This document shows, piece by piece, positions 49,398-60,976 of a DNA stretch of 64,000 nucleotides. Each line of letters starts with the position of its first letter. Position 1 is the first letter of the stretch. Origin of the DNA: Epinephelus fuscoguttatus (lineage: Eukaryota > Chordata > Actinopteri > Perciformes > Serranidae); contig NC_064754.1 of the NCBI RefSeq assembly GCF_011397635.1, positions 30,856,543-30,920,542 of the forward strand. The letters are read 5' to 3'. The notes beneath the pieces are model-generated. The model saw only the letters and a program-made list of their open reading frames with translations, had not been told where the DNA came from and made no database searches. The translations under genes and the position numbers were made by a program.

Positions 49398-49586
49398 TCG
49401 TAAGTGCTACATCGTAGGCAACTAGACTTGCTTGCGTTTCTTGAAGACGTTTCACCTCATCCAAGAAGCTTCATAGCCTGCAACTTCGTACCAGTCATTT
49501 AGAACTGAAGAAGCTTCTTGGATGAGAGGCGAAACGTCTTCAAGAAACACAAGCAAGTCCAGTTGCCTACGATACAGCACTTACGA
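49398..49586. mobile_element. Palindromic MITE-like element, 75-bp arms
   Basis: Arms 49398-49472 and about 49512-49586 are inverted copies (TCGTAAGTGCT, TCGTAGGCAACT, TTCTTGAAGACGTTTC, CATCCAAGAAGCTTC), separated by about 39 bp. I recognise the GAAGCTTCTTGGATGAG and GCGAAACGTCTTCAAGAAA words as an abundant fish repeat. No TSD was assigned. Confidence 0.75.
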
Positions 49587-49733
49587 CTATCGTGCTGATG
49601 TTTAGCAGGTATGTATACCATGTTCAGCATCTTAGATTAGTTCCTTAGCATGCTAACATTTGTTAATTGGCACTAATTAAGAAGTACAGGTGTGAGCATA
49701 CACTGTATAAAAAAATGGACATAGCTGCTGTGT

Positions 49734-50349
49734 CAACCCGATCTTACTCAGAGGTCATCGAAATCCGGCTCTTAGGCAGTGACTTGCGGCATCAGACACT
49801 GACAAAAAAAGCCGTCCTTTAACATCTGCATTAAATGTGCCTAGTCGCTGTTATAGTTTAATGGTGCTCAGTGGCATCAGGGGGAAATGCGGCGGGATGG
49901 GAACAAAAGTTACGGCGGAAAAAATCTGAGTACAACGGGAGGGAGGGGTGGACTGGTCCAACAAACACCAACTTTCACCCAGGGGAGTGGTGTTTGTGTC
50001 CTGCAAGTCTCTAAAGCCAAACCCTGTTCTTTTTCCCTAAACCTAACCTTTGTTGCCTAACCCCAACCACATGTGTTTGTTTTTGGAGGAAAAGAAAGGT
50101 CACTTTACAACGCTTGTGGTACCGACATAGTGTGTTTATTTTGAAAGAGACTATATGTAAACGGTAAATTTCTTGTGAAAATGGAAGTGTATTTTGAAAG
50201 AAGACAATGCATGTAACAGGCAGAACTTGACACGGTGTCCCAGAATGTCAACAACCAACACACCCAGGGTACCTTGCACATCGTATGTGGACGTGAAAGG
50301 TCCATGACCAAACGTCAATATGTGACGAGGTCGGAGTGAGAATGTGTTG
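49734..50349 (+). mobile_element. CAAC-family MITE copy 4, innermost layer
   Basis: The most complete copy. It starts CAACCCGATCTTACTCAGA and ends GAGTGAGAATGTGTTG, whose reverse complement matches the start at 14 of 19 positions (imperfect TIR). The flanks GCTGTGTCA and GCTGCGTCA form a possible 9-bp TSD with one CpG-type change (the left copy overlaps the CA of the element start), which would fit Mutator-like insertion. Confidence 0.7.
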
Positions 50350-50609
50350 GCTGCGTCATCACCCATTGGTTCGAGGACTACCATTTTGAAGCCTTGGGTT
50401 GACCACTTTGGCCAATCACCATGTTGGGATATTAGAGCCAGAAGTGACCATATTTGGACGAGTATTTGGACTCTTAATTATGCCTAACTTTAAGCCTTGA
50501 TAAAATTAAAACGGGTAAGTCATGAAAAAATTCACCCCCTGTACAACTGTCATGAATGTTGAAATTAGCCACAGAGACCAAAACCCTTTTTGTACCCAGC
50601 GGTAAACAC

Positions 50610-50633
50610 TTTTTTTTTTTTTTTTTTTTTTTT
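50610..50633. repeat. Poly-T run
   Basis: About 24 T residues inside the CACTGTATAAA-type repeat. Confidence 0.95.
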
Positions 50634-51654
50634 GCTGTGAAGTTGAGAATTTTAACACGGAGGTCTATGGAGACTGACTGGAGCCACTCGTGCATTGGTT
50701 CATTTTCAGCCGTAGAGGTTGCTCTCTGAGTGTGAGTCTGACAGGAGTTTACTTTGCAGATATTTAGTCATAAACTCAAGCATCTGACACATTTTAACCT
50801 CATGATGGAGCTTGATAAGAACGTCAAACTATTCACCAAAGTAATTAAAATCAATCTTGAGGGGACCTTGAGTGTCTGCACAAAATTTCATGGTAATCCA
50901 TCCAATAGCTGTTGAGATATTTCAGTCTGGGTCGTAATTTCAGGGTCAGTTTATTGAAAGGAGTGTCTGATCACTAGCAGCACTGTGGATCAGTGGTTTT
51001 ACCTCTAATCAGAAGGGAAACTGGGACAATTTGTCACACTTCCCAGCCAAATCACAGAAGCACATATTTTGTGTGCGGAACCTCTCAGCTGGAGAGAATT
51101 ACACATACAAAACACTGCTGATAGTACAGCTTATGCTTTTACACACTCAGAGAGGGAAGGGGGTTTATGTAAAAGCAAGTCTTGCATATTTCATGCACTG
51201 TATATTTTCTTTTGTAGACTCCTCTATTTGATCTCTCTGTTATTTATTCATTAGGGTGGGTCAAGGCACTGGGTGAGTGACTACACAAGGAACCTCACAT
51301 TAGTCTTTCTCTGCTGCACACCACATTAGATCACTAAGATAATCACATGCATGAACATACAGTCATTGTGCACGGATACATTCAGTGGCAGCTGCAAATG
51401 TTATTTATATATCTGCAAAGATACCCTCCCTGTTAGAGTAATTACATCCAAAGTGCTGGGTCAGGCCCCCGAATCTTTGAATTTCCTCCCTTTTCACTGT
51501 TGATGTGAAACACAACATGGACTAGGAGTTTCTAAACTTCAACAGGGAGCTGGGAGGAAATCTGGGGAGTGCGTACATCATTTTACATTATTGCTTTCCT
51601 TTCTCAGAATTGATTTTGTGTGTGTGTGTGTGTGGAGTTGTTTTGTGAATTTTT

Positions 51655-52020
51655 ATGCCTCCATGCCAGTGGTAGCCGTAGCCAGAGGCATTATGTTTTC
51701 AGCTTGTCCATCCGTAGGTATGTCCATCCATCCTGTTCTTGTGAATATCTCAAGAACACCTTGAGGGAGTGTTTTTTCCAAATTTGGCACACAAAGATGA
51801 ACTGATTAGAGATCAATGTGACCTTGCATTCATCTCATATTCGTGAATGTGATATCTTAAGAACACCTGAAGGGAATGTCTTCAAATTTGGCACATACAT
51901 TCACTTGGACTCAAAGATGACCTGATTAGATTTTGGTGGCCATAGGTCAAAGGTCAAAGGTCAGGGTCATCGTGACCTCACAAAACATATTTTTGGCTGT
52001 AACTCAAGAGTTCATATGCT
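51655..52020 (+). repeat. Dispersed repeat with two ~100-bp internal units
   Basis: Two imperfect tandem units share GTGAATAT/GTGAATGTGATATC, then AAGAACACCT, then CAAATTTGGCACA and GATGAACTGATTAGA/GATGACCTGATTAGA. The tract ends with GGTCAAAGGTCAAAGGTCAG. This is a known style of fish repeat. Open frames across it are not genes. Confidence 0.6.
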
Positions 52021-53694
52021 TATAATGACAAGACAAAACTTTATACAAATGTCTTACAAATAAGATAAAATAATTAAGTAGGGACATTTTATATCCAAAA
52101 GGTCATATCGTTCTGCATAAAACACTTTTTTTTTGTTCATAGTAAAAAATCTCAGTCAGTTGATCCACTAACTTTATTCCATTGTCTCTTTGTCATCAAT
52201 GACAAAAACAAAGTGGTGTAAGAGCGTAGGGTGTGCCTCGTCTGTGTGTGTGTGTTTTTTGTGCATGCGTGTTAAGACGGTCTGCTTTATAAACACAGCT
52301 GTTTATTTAATCAACATTGACCCAGGCTGGTTTCTGATGCATGCTGTGGTCACACACACATGTGTATCAACACACACAAACACATTCAGAGCACATTAGG
52401 AGCAAATTGCCCTTGCCTGGTTAAACAGAGACATTTTATGTGTCAGCAAAAATCATTATCTTTAATCTCTGATGCTGATGTCATCAATGTGAGATGCCCC
52501 TGTGGCTAATTAATCCAGGGAATGACCGCAGGACAATGGGACACGAGGCTGCACTTCTTACAGAAGCTTTCAATTGATGAGATTTCTCTATGGGTACGGT
52601 AGAGATGAAGATGAAGCCAGGTTCAGTTTCATGTTCTTAAATGAGTAAAACAGGAAGGTGTCATTGTGGCTGATGAAATGCAGTTAACGCAAACATTCAC
52701 ACATGCACACATCTGATAAAAAGATTATCACCATGTTTTCATACTAACATGGTGATAACCCCCGTTCAGGTGTTAGGAGAGAGGTAAAAACACAGATATG
52801 AATGCCTTCTGCATAAACCTAAGTTCAGTGTTTTTTTTGAGTCCAGTGCATTTTTCAAATTCTCTCTTTTGTCTGCACAAGGCGACTACACTGTGGTTAA
52901 ACCAGCTCATCCAGCAGTTACGAGCAACATCATTTATTTGAATTCATGTTTCATGTGTAAATACTAATCTAATATTCACTCTTTTTTAGCTCTTTGTTTG
53001 GTCTCTCCACCATAGACTGTATATAAAGATAGACAACAAGTCTCCATTTACTCCCACTGTACAAAACTGAAGCCAAAATATCCTGATTACAGCCGCTGCC
53101 ATCTTGTGCTGGTGATGTCATTTGAAGCCAGAGTCAAGTGATCTCTGTTGTATCTGTTTACAGCCTATACAACCATACAACCAATGATGAGCAGTGCCAC
53201 TGATCACATGCACACTAATTGGCAGGAATAGCTGTCAACCATGATGTTAGAGCCTCCTTTTATAGCATTAAATGAAAAATTCAAACTAATCAAAAAAACA
53301 AAACAAAACAAAACATTTGAGCAAACAGCAGCATGATAAAAACTAAATTACAGAAACCAACTTTTCGGAAAAATGTGCTTGATACTTACTTACCCGCTAG
53401 GCAGTACTGACACTTCACTACATTTTACTTCCCAGTGCACTGTAACTTTTTCTCAAGTACAGGCACTTCTCACAAGCTGTTAGTCCTCTTCAGCCTTCTC
53501 CAAATCATGTTAGCTGGGCAAGGCTTAGCCAACACAGTGCCCGCAGAATGCCAATGAGTCGACCACAGGGCATGCTCTTAAAATAATTGCAGTCAAGCCA
53601 GCTTTCACTCACATCAGTGTGACTAAATCAGCTAAAACTACCACTATAGTTTGCCCAACAAAACAGTCATCAAACGACACAACATGTTTTACAC
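52021..53694. other. Spacer, no gene recognised
   Basis: Contains a diverged CACTGTATAAA-type repeat start near 53015-53170. No coding signal. Confidence 0.4.
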
Positions 53695-54238
53695 CAGTGG
53701 TTTTCAAACTTTTTATGTCTAATGCACGCCAAAGGCACAAGGCACACCTGTATCTATAACTGTGCACAATAACTTCTATAACGTAGTATTATTTCATTAC
53801 ACTGTCTACTGACAGCTTTTGTTTTTTCTCTTTTCTTTCAGTGGTAGGTTGCCATCGCTGTTGTTTTGTTGTAATTTACAATAAGGCGATCCATCATCCC
53901 ACTCACGGCTTTCTCCTTCCCTCACACTGGCTGCCACCCAGGGCTTTTGATGTGTCACACATTTGTAATTCCCATGCGTGAAGGTTGACAAATAGGTTGC
54001 CGGTGATGGTTTTTAAATTCAGTTAAATTACATTTTTTAGCAAGAGTTTGCCTCTTTATTAGGAATTTGGTGCACACAACATACTGATACAGTTAATTAA
54101 AAATTCATCCATAATTATTTGTATAGGCCCAATTTAACATTGAAATAATAATGTGGGGACATCACATAATCCCATGGCACACCTGGACTTGCATCCTGGC
54201 ATACCAGTGTGCCGTGGTACACCATTTGAAAATCACTG
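53695..54238. mobile_element. hAT-type MITE, 544 bp, 8-bp TSD
   Basis: Left end CAGTGGTTTTCAAACTTTTT, right end (reverse complement) CAGTGATTTTCAAATGGTGT. CAGTGGTTxTCAAA is a classic hAT TIR. Flanks TTTTACAC (53687-53694) and TTTTACAG (54239-54246) match at seven of eight bases. No transposase coding is visible. Confidence 0.85.
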
Positions 54239-54396
54239 TTTTACAGAACCAAGTTTACCAAGCCTACCTTAAAGACTGCTACTGCTGGACAAGCAAACAA
54301 CAGAGACAAGCCATTCTCATGATGCCACCGATAAGCTTGTTGAAAGATGACAGCACCTAGTGATGAATATGAAATGCTCCCTCGTTTTCTAACAGA

Positions 54397-54417
54397 TCTT
54401 ACTATATAATGACGAAA

Positions 54418-54472
<55 letters not shown>

Positions 54473-56410
54473 CTGTGTGTCTGTCTGTGTGTCTGTTCCA
54501 CGTTTTTCTCCTCACTGACTTGGTCAATCCATGTGAAATTTGGCACAGTGGTAGAGGGTCATGGGAGGATGCGAATGAAGCAATATTACAATTGGCCAAA
54601 GGGGGGCGCTACAGCAACCGATTGAAATTGCAAACTTTGAATGGGCATATCTCATGCCCCGTATGTCGTAGAGACATGAAACTTTGCACAGAGATGCCTC
54701 TCCTCATGAGGAACAAATTTGCCTCAAGAACTCATAACTAACTAAAGGCGAATAGGAGATGTTTATGGTTACGAGCTATTAAATGAATGGACTGGAATGA
54801 TGAAACCATCTGTAATTCTCGACTATGCAGTGCCGATTTCATATCAGGTAAGATTTTCTCAACTGTTTATCACACACAAAGATGTTGTCAGTAACGATAA
54901 ATTAGTAACGGCAGCACTCATAAAACAGGCATCCCCAGTAGGCTATACCACTGACTAAAGTTAGCAACATTAACGTGTAACGCTAGCATGTAAACAAACT
55001 AAATTGCTCATAGACAGTTTAATTAATCCCTCGGGGGACATTTCAATGTCACAGCAGCAATTTAAAATACACAAAATAGGAGCTGCTGCAACAGGCTGCC
55101 GTTCACACAGCGCCAGGAAGGTAGGCAGGTTATGATTGTTCTGTTTCCTGTTAACACAATGCCGCATTTTTTTGATGTTTTGGGGGTTGTTTTGATTTCC
55201 TTTGAGGCCGTTGCGTGCACGTCCCTGGTTCCGAGGTCGTATGTTGCCCATGTCTGAGGTCTGACTAGCAAGGTTACATTAAACAACACTTACCCAGCCA
55301 TACAACTGCTGTCAGTATATAGTTGGTCGACTTGTTCAGAAATGCCCACGTCTTGCACATCACTGTTTTGTGTCCTTGTCGCTGGCTAGGCAGTACTTCG
55401 GTCCGTAGCGCACAAAAACCATCAGATAAATCTCGGTATTCAATATCTTGGACATGACCGCAAAGTACAAAATTATGATAAGGATCAAGGGATTAATATG
55501 TCTTGAGTTTTTCATGTGTATAAACGCTGGGTTTCTCCACAAGATATAAAAAAATGTCCGGCCACTGTAGCTTAGGCCATTTCGTTGGGACCCGACAGAA
55601 AGTACAGGTCAGGAAACCTCACTTCGTTGCTAACTGTTAGCTTATTACAGTAAGCTAACCTGTCTTCGGTTGACAAACCCTTAAAATAATCCGAGGAGGC
55701 GTATGTATCTTCCATATTCCTTATGATTCTTGATTTTTGCGCTCCTGCCTGTACTGTTGACAGTGGAACTGTCACAGTTTCTGCCACCAGTGAGGCCCCG
55801 CCCACCTCACTGTTTACCAACATCGGAATGGTCTATAAGGCAATGAATATTGCAGAGGGCGTGGCTCATCACATAAAGGTGTATAACATCTCAAGGGTTT
55901 CATCGATCGCCACACAACTTTGTAGGCATATGACCACACATAATCTGAGGGGACCCCTCCATAATTGACCCCATCAAACAAAATGGGGGCGCTAGAAAGC
56001 TAATTTCTTATCTAGGCCTAACCGCCATATTGATTTTTACTAAACTTGGTAGATATGTAGAACAGGACGCCTCAAGGTGACTGGAGAAATTTAACTCTAA
56101 TTGGCAACTGGGTGGCGCTATAACAACAGGAAAATGCTTAAAAATGGCTAAAATGTGACTGGTCGCTGTGGCTCCCCCTGTGGCCGAATGTTTTGGGTTT
56201 TTTTTTTCTAATTTTTGGTATGACTAAGTCATGGTATGGTATGCTGTACATAATCACAGAAACTGTCAGTGTGTCATTCTGTCAGTCAGTCATTCTGTCT
56301 GTCCCACGTTTTTCTACTCACTGACGTGGTCAATCTATGTGAAACTGCACATAGGCATTGAGGATTGGCATAGGTAGAGGGTGACAAGGCTACCAGTGGG
56401 TATGGACTAG
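54397..56410 (+). mobile_element. Helitron-like element, copy 1 (2.0 kb)
   Basis: Starts A|TCTTACTATATAATGACG and ends CTAG|T, the A|TC...CTRR|T pattern of Helitrons, with no TIR or TSD. A small hairpin (GGTAG...CTACC) sits just before the 3' end. The same start and end bound copy 2 at 59963-60976, with high identity over the shared parts. Copy 1 differs by a long GT tract (54420-54470) and by about 1.09 kb (54740-55831) replacing about 164 bp of copy 2. No Rep/helicase is present, so it is non-autonomous. Confidence 0.6.
55294..55715 (-). pseudogene. Decayed exon-like fragment inside Helitron-like copy 1
   Basis: The minus strand opens MEDTYASSDYFKGLSTEDRL then AYCNKLTVSNEVRFPDLYFL. One frame change near 55580 then leads to DIFLYLVEKPSVYTHEKLKT, a stop in place of a codon, and later FVLCGHVQDIEYRDLSDGF and LPSQRQGHKTVM. 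It ends near a CMAG-like word just before a donor GTAAGT (55293 downward). The layout resembles the first exon of fish SWIM-finger/YqaJ-domain proteins often linked to transposons, from memory and unchecked. The open part is 55572-55823. Confidence 0.5.
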
Positions 56411-58379
56411 TCTGGGTGAATATGAAGTTTGATTTCCGCACCATATCTCGCCTTAAATAAAAATCTAACAAACCACAGTCATTTTAGTGTGTCATCTCCA
56501 CTTTAAGGTTCAGGCATAGGCTAATGATGCTCATGCTTAATGAAAAGGTGAATTTTATTTGCAGGTTGGCGTTGTGATGGAGGAATGGAATTATCCAATA
56601 TGGATCTCTCTAACTGTACTGTTAAAAATGAGTATGCATAATGAAACTGTGTTGCAGCAGAGTGAAGCGAGCAGCGTCACTATTACCTGCCTGTTATCTG
56701 AACTCCACGGTACAGTCACAATCGTTAAACCCATGGAAGCTTGTTAACTCAGCTATAAAGAGCTCTTAAATAGAGAGTAATTTGATATGTGACCCCGGCC
56801 TTTACCTTTTATAAATTCATACTGTGATGTTCATGAATGTGGCTGCAATGCCCCTCTGTGTGTTCATCGATGACTATCTGGATGAATCTCTAATCTTTAT
56901 GCTGCTCTGTGAGTTTCTCTGAATGACAGTGAAATTGAAAACCATGTATCAGTCCATCACATTCATTTCGTACTGTCACTGTACCATCTCCCCTTTTCTC
57001 TCTCTGAATTTAAATCTCTTATCTCCCCCCTTTTACCCATTAATATTAACAATACTACCCTTAATACACTCTGTCTGATAAGGGAGTTTAACATACTTCT
57101 TTTGTTGTTCTGCCGTATGTCTTTTCTTCCACTCCTTCCCCTTCCCTTTTATTTCGCTATCTCCTCACACTGTACATTAACTATCTCTGTATCTGCTACT
57201 ACATCTCTTCCCCCTACGCTGCCTCATTCTCTCTGCAATGCTCGCTCTCAAGTCGAGTCTGAATCTCCCTGTATTTTCTCACTCTCTTTCGTGAAGCGTA
57301 AAATTGAACCTCTCCTGCCTCTGCCCATCAGTGCATTGTATATGTGTGTGTGTGTCTGTGTGTGATTAGCTCATTCATTCTTGCCAAGTCCTCACTCGCA
57401 CCCTTGACTTTCATCTGACCCCCCCACTCCTACTTGGAAACTTCACAGTGGTAGAATGCACTGTTGAGCTATGTTTGAACAAATCGCTGTTCTGTCTACG
57501 CTTAAAGACAAATGATGTCTGATGAGCCTCATTAAAAATAAAACGTGAAGAGAAAGGAAAATGATAAATCAGAAAAACAGAAAAGGAAGAATATATCAGA
57601 CAAGTGCTGGACAGGAAATATAGCCACCAGAAAAAAGGTTGATTCAATGTGACACTGGCTATAAAGTTTGTCAAGTACCAGATATCTTGAGTGATTTCTG
57701 CTAAAAGCACCCCAGTTCTTTTAGTGTACGTAAAATACTTTCGTCACTCCAACTAACTGTCTGGTGGAATCAACATCATATTTGAAGAAGACCAGGTACC
57801 TAGGCTGGCTCTGGAGATGTTAGTCCATCGTTGTGGCTGTCCATCACTTTAATCCAGACTGAAATACACACAATACACACAGACATTCATAGTTCCCAGA
57901 TGATGAGTAAGACTGACTTTGGTGGTCCCTCTGACTTTTCCTTTTGGTGCCACCATCGGACATTTTTGTTTAATAAGTGAAACATGAAATTTGGATGCAG
58001 ACATGAATGCCCTCTTTTTTTCTTTTTTATCTCCTTTTCCCACCGTAAACATTAAAACTTGCTTAATATCAGCATATTAGCATTGTCATGAGCACGTTAG
58101 CACGCTGGCGTTAATGTTTAGTACTGCTGTGACGAAGCATGGCTGTTGACAACTATTTCTTTTATGCTATACCAGATTGGGGAGAAAATCTCCCAACAGG
58201 ATGTTGGATCAATCAGTCAGCTTGCTTGCTTGAAATCTGGGAGGTCTGTGGTTACTTGTAACTCCCTTCACTGCATACGTTCACAAAGATGTTTACTTGT
58301 GTCTCTGTAGGTGCAATGTGGGCAATGAGAGAATTGCCAACAGTGTCACCAACTTTTTTCCAACAAAAGTAGAAGTAGA
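56411..58379. other. Spacer, no gene recognised
   Basis: A pyrimidine-rich stretch runs from about 56985 to 57300. A GCATATTAGCATTG/GCACGTTAGCACG piece near 58070-58120 belongs to the outer repeat family seen at 49.6 kb. No exon recognised. Confidence 0.4.
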
Positions 58380-58680
58380 AGTGTTGCGGCGATGTGCCTG
58401 GAAGTGTGACAGCGGCCGTGCTGCTCTGTGCACGTAACGGTGGGCGCACGCGCGCTGCCTCATGTGTGTGGCGGCGGGCGCGCATGCTGCTCCACGGTGC
58501 GCCACAAAAGGTGTGCGCAATCAGACTAATTAGCAGCACACGCCATGAGCTCAGAGCGATAAACGACACACCAGTCATTCGGCTGGGTACAACCGAGCTG
58601 AGGACAGCAGGAACATTCACTGCAGAAGCATTTCACAGATCAAACGCATGGGAAAAGGACTTAAACCAAAAGGGCTACCG
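58380..58680 (+). promoter_or_regulatory. CpG-rich patch ending at a splice donor
   Basis: A dense CpG island-like block (GGGCGCACGCGCGCTGCC, GGCGGCGGGCGCGCATG) ends in GGCTACCG followed by GTAAGC at 58681. It could be an alternative noncoding first exon of a rightward gene. Frames on both strands (58394-58684 +, 58252-58620 -) are open mainly because of the GC content. Confidence 0.35.
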
Positions 58681-58689
58681 GTAAGCTCA

Positions 58690-59440
58690 CATTAACTGGA
58701 CTGTGGCTGTGACTTTGGCTCTATTGAAGTATTTTATTTGGGCAAATGAATCGTGCTGTTTGTTTGATTTGAGTTTAACATTGTTATATAGAGTTTAAAG
58801 TTAGCAGTTATGATTGTAATTGGCTAAAATATTTAGATATTTTAGTTTGTGCCTATTTCAGTTGTTTGGGTTACCTACCTTATTTATCATGAAATGCTTG
58901 TTTAATTTGTTAAGCAAATAGTGGCCCAATTAGTCAGCTTAAAACCTTGTTTAAATAGATAAATTAAAGTGCACAAATAGGCTAGTATTTGCTTTATTAA
59001 CATTTTGAAGGGAAAATATTTAATTTATGTATAAAAGTATTTCTGTTCAAAAATGGTTGTGTTAAAGTCTATAGTAAAATCAGTTTAAAATACCTGATTT
59101 TATTTAAGTTTTACAAATGAGTGTTTAGTTTAAAATTGTGATAGACATACATGTTATATCTAAAGTCTGTATGAACTATAAATCCGTATAAAATCTAGGT
59201 TAAAATATAAGGTAAAATGGGTTAATTTAGAAGTGAATGGTTCTAAAAGTAGAACTAGGTTTCTGTTTTATTCAATGCCTGATTTTACACATTACTTACC
59301 TGGATTGATTTATCTAAATAATAGTTAATGTATGTTTAAGATATACTTACCTTTACCTAATTAAATGCATTTACTTGAAAATGTGTTTAAATGTACTTAC
59401 CTTGTTTGATCGAAAATGTTGAATTATATTCACATTGGTT
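58690..59440. other. Very AT-rich segment with recurrent short words
   Basis: Unusually low G+C, with repeated words such as TTACTTACCT, GATTTTA, GTTTAAA and AAAATCTAGGTTAAAAT, but no clean period. No gene. Confidence 0.5.
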
Positions 59441-59448
59441 TTATTCTT

Positions 59449-59471
59449 TTTTTTTTTTTTTTTTTTTTTTA
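59449..59471. repeat. Poly-T run
   Basis: About 23 T residues. It could be the inverted A-tail of a retrotransposed sequence to its right, but no parent is recognised. Confidence 0.9.
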
Positions 59472-59962
59472 AAGGTTTTTCACCTTCCGTGTTACTGGTT
59501 AAATAAACTGAACAGTGAGTGAAATCCTGTGTCCGGTCAAGTCCTTCCTTTGTCAAGTATGGGAAGCCATGGCGTTCTGAAGACACTTGACAAGAAGCAT
59601 TTTCAAACTTACCTATACTGGATTCAGCAGAAAAATCCTTGACCAAATGTTTGCTTTCTTGTGCTTTCTATCCAGAGAACAAGTGTCAACATAACGCTGT
59701 GCAGGAGAGAGTTGGAGAGACTTGGTGTTGTTGGTAGAGTAGCCATGGACTGCAATTAGCCTGAGCAGCATAGATGGGAATGAATTGTACTTATTGTTTT
59801 TGATGGTCTGAATAAGTTCCTAGATTTGTTAGTGGTTGTTTTTTAGGAATAAAGTTGGAAAAGTCACTAAATCTTTGGAGAAGGCCCCAGAAAATCTGAA
59901 CAAAAGATAGCCAAAAGGGTGAGAAACAAAATGAAAATGTTGTGCACACATGCCCACAGCAA

Positions 59963-60976
59963 TCTTACTATATAATGACGAAAACTCTGTCTATGAGTCT
60001 GTTCCATGTTTTTCTCCTCACTGACTTGGTCAATCCATGTGAAATTTGGCACAGTGGTAGAGGGTCATGGGAGGATGCGAATGAAGCAATATTACATCAA
60101 TTGGCCAAAGGGGGGCGCTATAGCAACCGATGGAAATTGCAAACTTTGAATGGGCATATCTCATGCCCCGTATGTCGTAGAGACATGAAACTTTGCACAG
60201 AGATGCCTCTCGTCACGAAGAACAAATTTGCCTCAAGAACCCATAACTTTCGGTGATACAGATTTTCCTCCTTTTTGATTTCTTGGAAAAACACTTCAAA
60301 TCGATCTCTTCCTAGGAAGTTTGACCGATCTGCATGAAACTCGGTGAACATAATGTAATATCTAAAGCTCCCTGTTGGTAAATGTTGGAAAACTTACTAA
60401 AACTGAGCTTCTATAAGGCAATGAATATTGCGGAGGGCGTGGCTCATCACATAAAGGTGTATAACATCTCAAGGGTTTCACCGATCACCTTGCAACTTTG
60501 TAGGCATATGACCACACATAATCTGAGGGGACCCCTCTATTATTGACCCCATCAAACAAAATGGGGGCGCTAGAGAGCTAATTTCTTATCTAAGCCTAAC
60601 CGCCATATTGATTTTTCCTAAACTTGGTAGATATGTAGAACAGGACGCCTCAAGGTGACTGGAGAAATTAAACTCTAATTGGCAACTGGGTGGTGCTATA
60701 ACAACAGGAAAATGCTTAAAAATGGCTAAAATGCAACCGATCGCTGTGGCTCCCCCTGTTTGTTTGGGTTTTTTTTTCTAATTTTTGGTATGACTAAGTC
60801 ATGGTATGGTATGCTGTAATCACAGAAACTGTCAGTGTGTCATTCTGTCAGTCAGTCATTCTGTCTGTCCCACGTTTTTCTACTCACTGATGTGGTCAAT
60901 CACTGTGAAACTGCACATAGGCATTGAGGATTGTCATAGGTAGAGGGTGACAAAGCTACCAATGGGTATGGCCTAG
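59963..60976 (+). mobile_element. Helitron-like element, copy 2 (1.0 kb)
   Basis: Same A|TCTTACTATATAATGACG start and CTAG|T end as copy 1. It is collinear with copy 1 except that it has a 164-bp segment (60249-60412) where copy 1 has 1.09 kb, and it lacks the GT expansion. An ~80-bp subterminal direct repeat (CTGT...CCAYGTTTTTCT, CTCACTGA, GGTCAAT) occurs near both ends. Confidence 0.6.

Larger units (their letters stand above)
49697..50720 (+). repeat. CACTGTATAAA-type repeat, middle layer of the nest
   Basis: The left piece (ACACTGTATAAAAAAATGGA, CATAGCTGCTGTG) and right piece (GTCATCACCCATTGGTTCGA, CATTTTGAAGCCTTGGG, GGAGGTCTATGGAGAC) read as one fish repeat interrupted by the CAAC element. 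A related start (AGACTGTATATAAAG) is at about 53015. Confidence 0.55.
49598..50945 (+). repeat. Outer dispersed repeat split by nested insertions
   Basis: The left part 49598-49692 (GCTGATGTTTAGCAGGTATG, CCTTAGCATGCTAAC, GGCACTAATTAAGAAGTACA) and right part about 50735-50945 (TTTGCAGATATTTAGTCATA, ACCTCATGATGG, TTTCATGGTAATCCATCCAA, TTGAGATATTTC) are consecutive segments of one common fish repeat. About 1.04 kb of other repeats sits between them. Confidence 0.6.

Noticed and set aside
54241..54741. Frames across the GT tract at 54.4 kb
   Set aside because: Dinucleotide repeat read as Cys-Val or His-Thr runs inside a Helitron-like copy.
58252..58684. Coding exon in the CpG-rich patch
   Set aside because: Both strands are open and neither product has a recognisable motif, as expected from GC-rich sequence with few stops.
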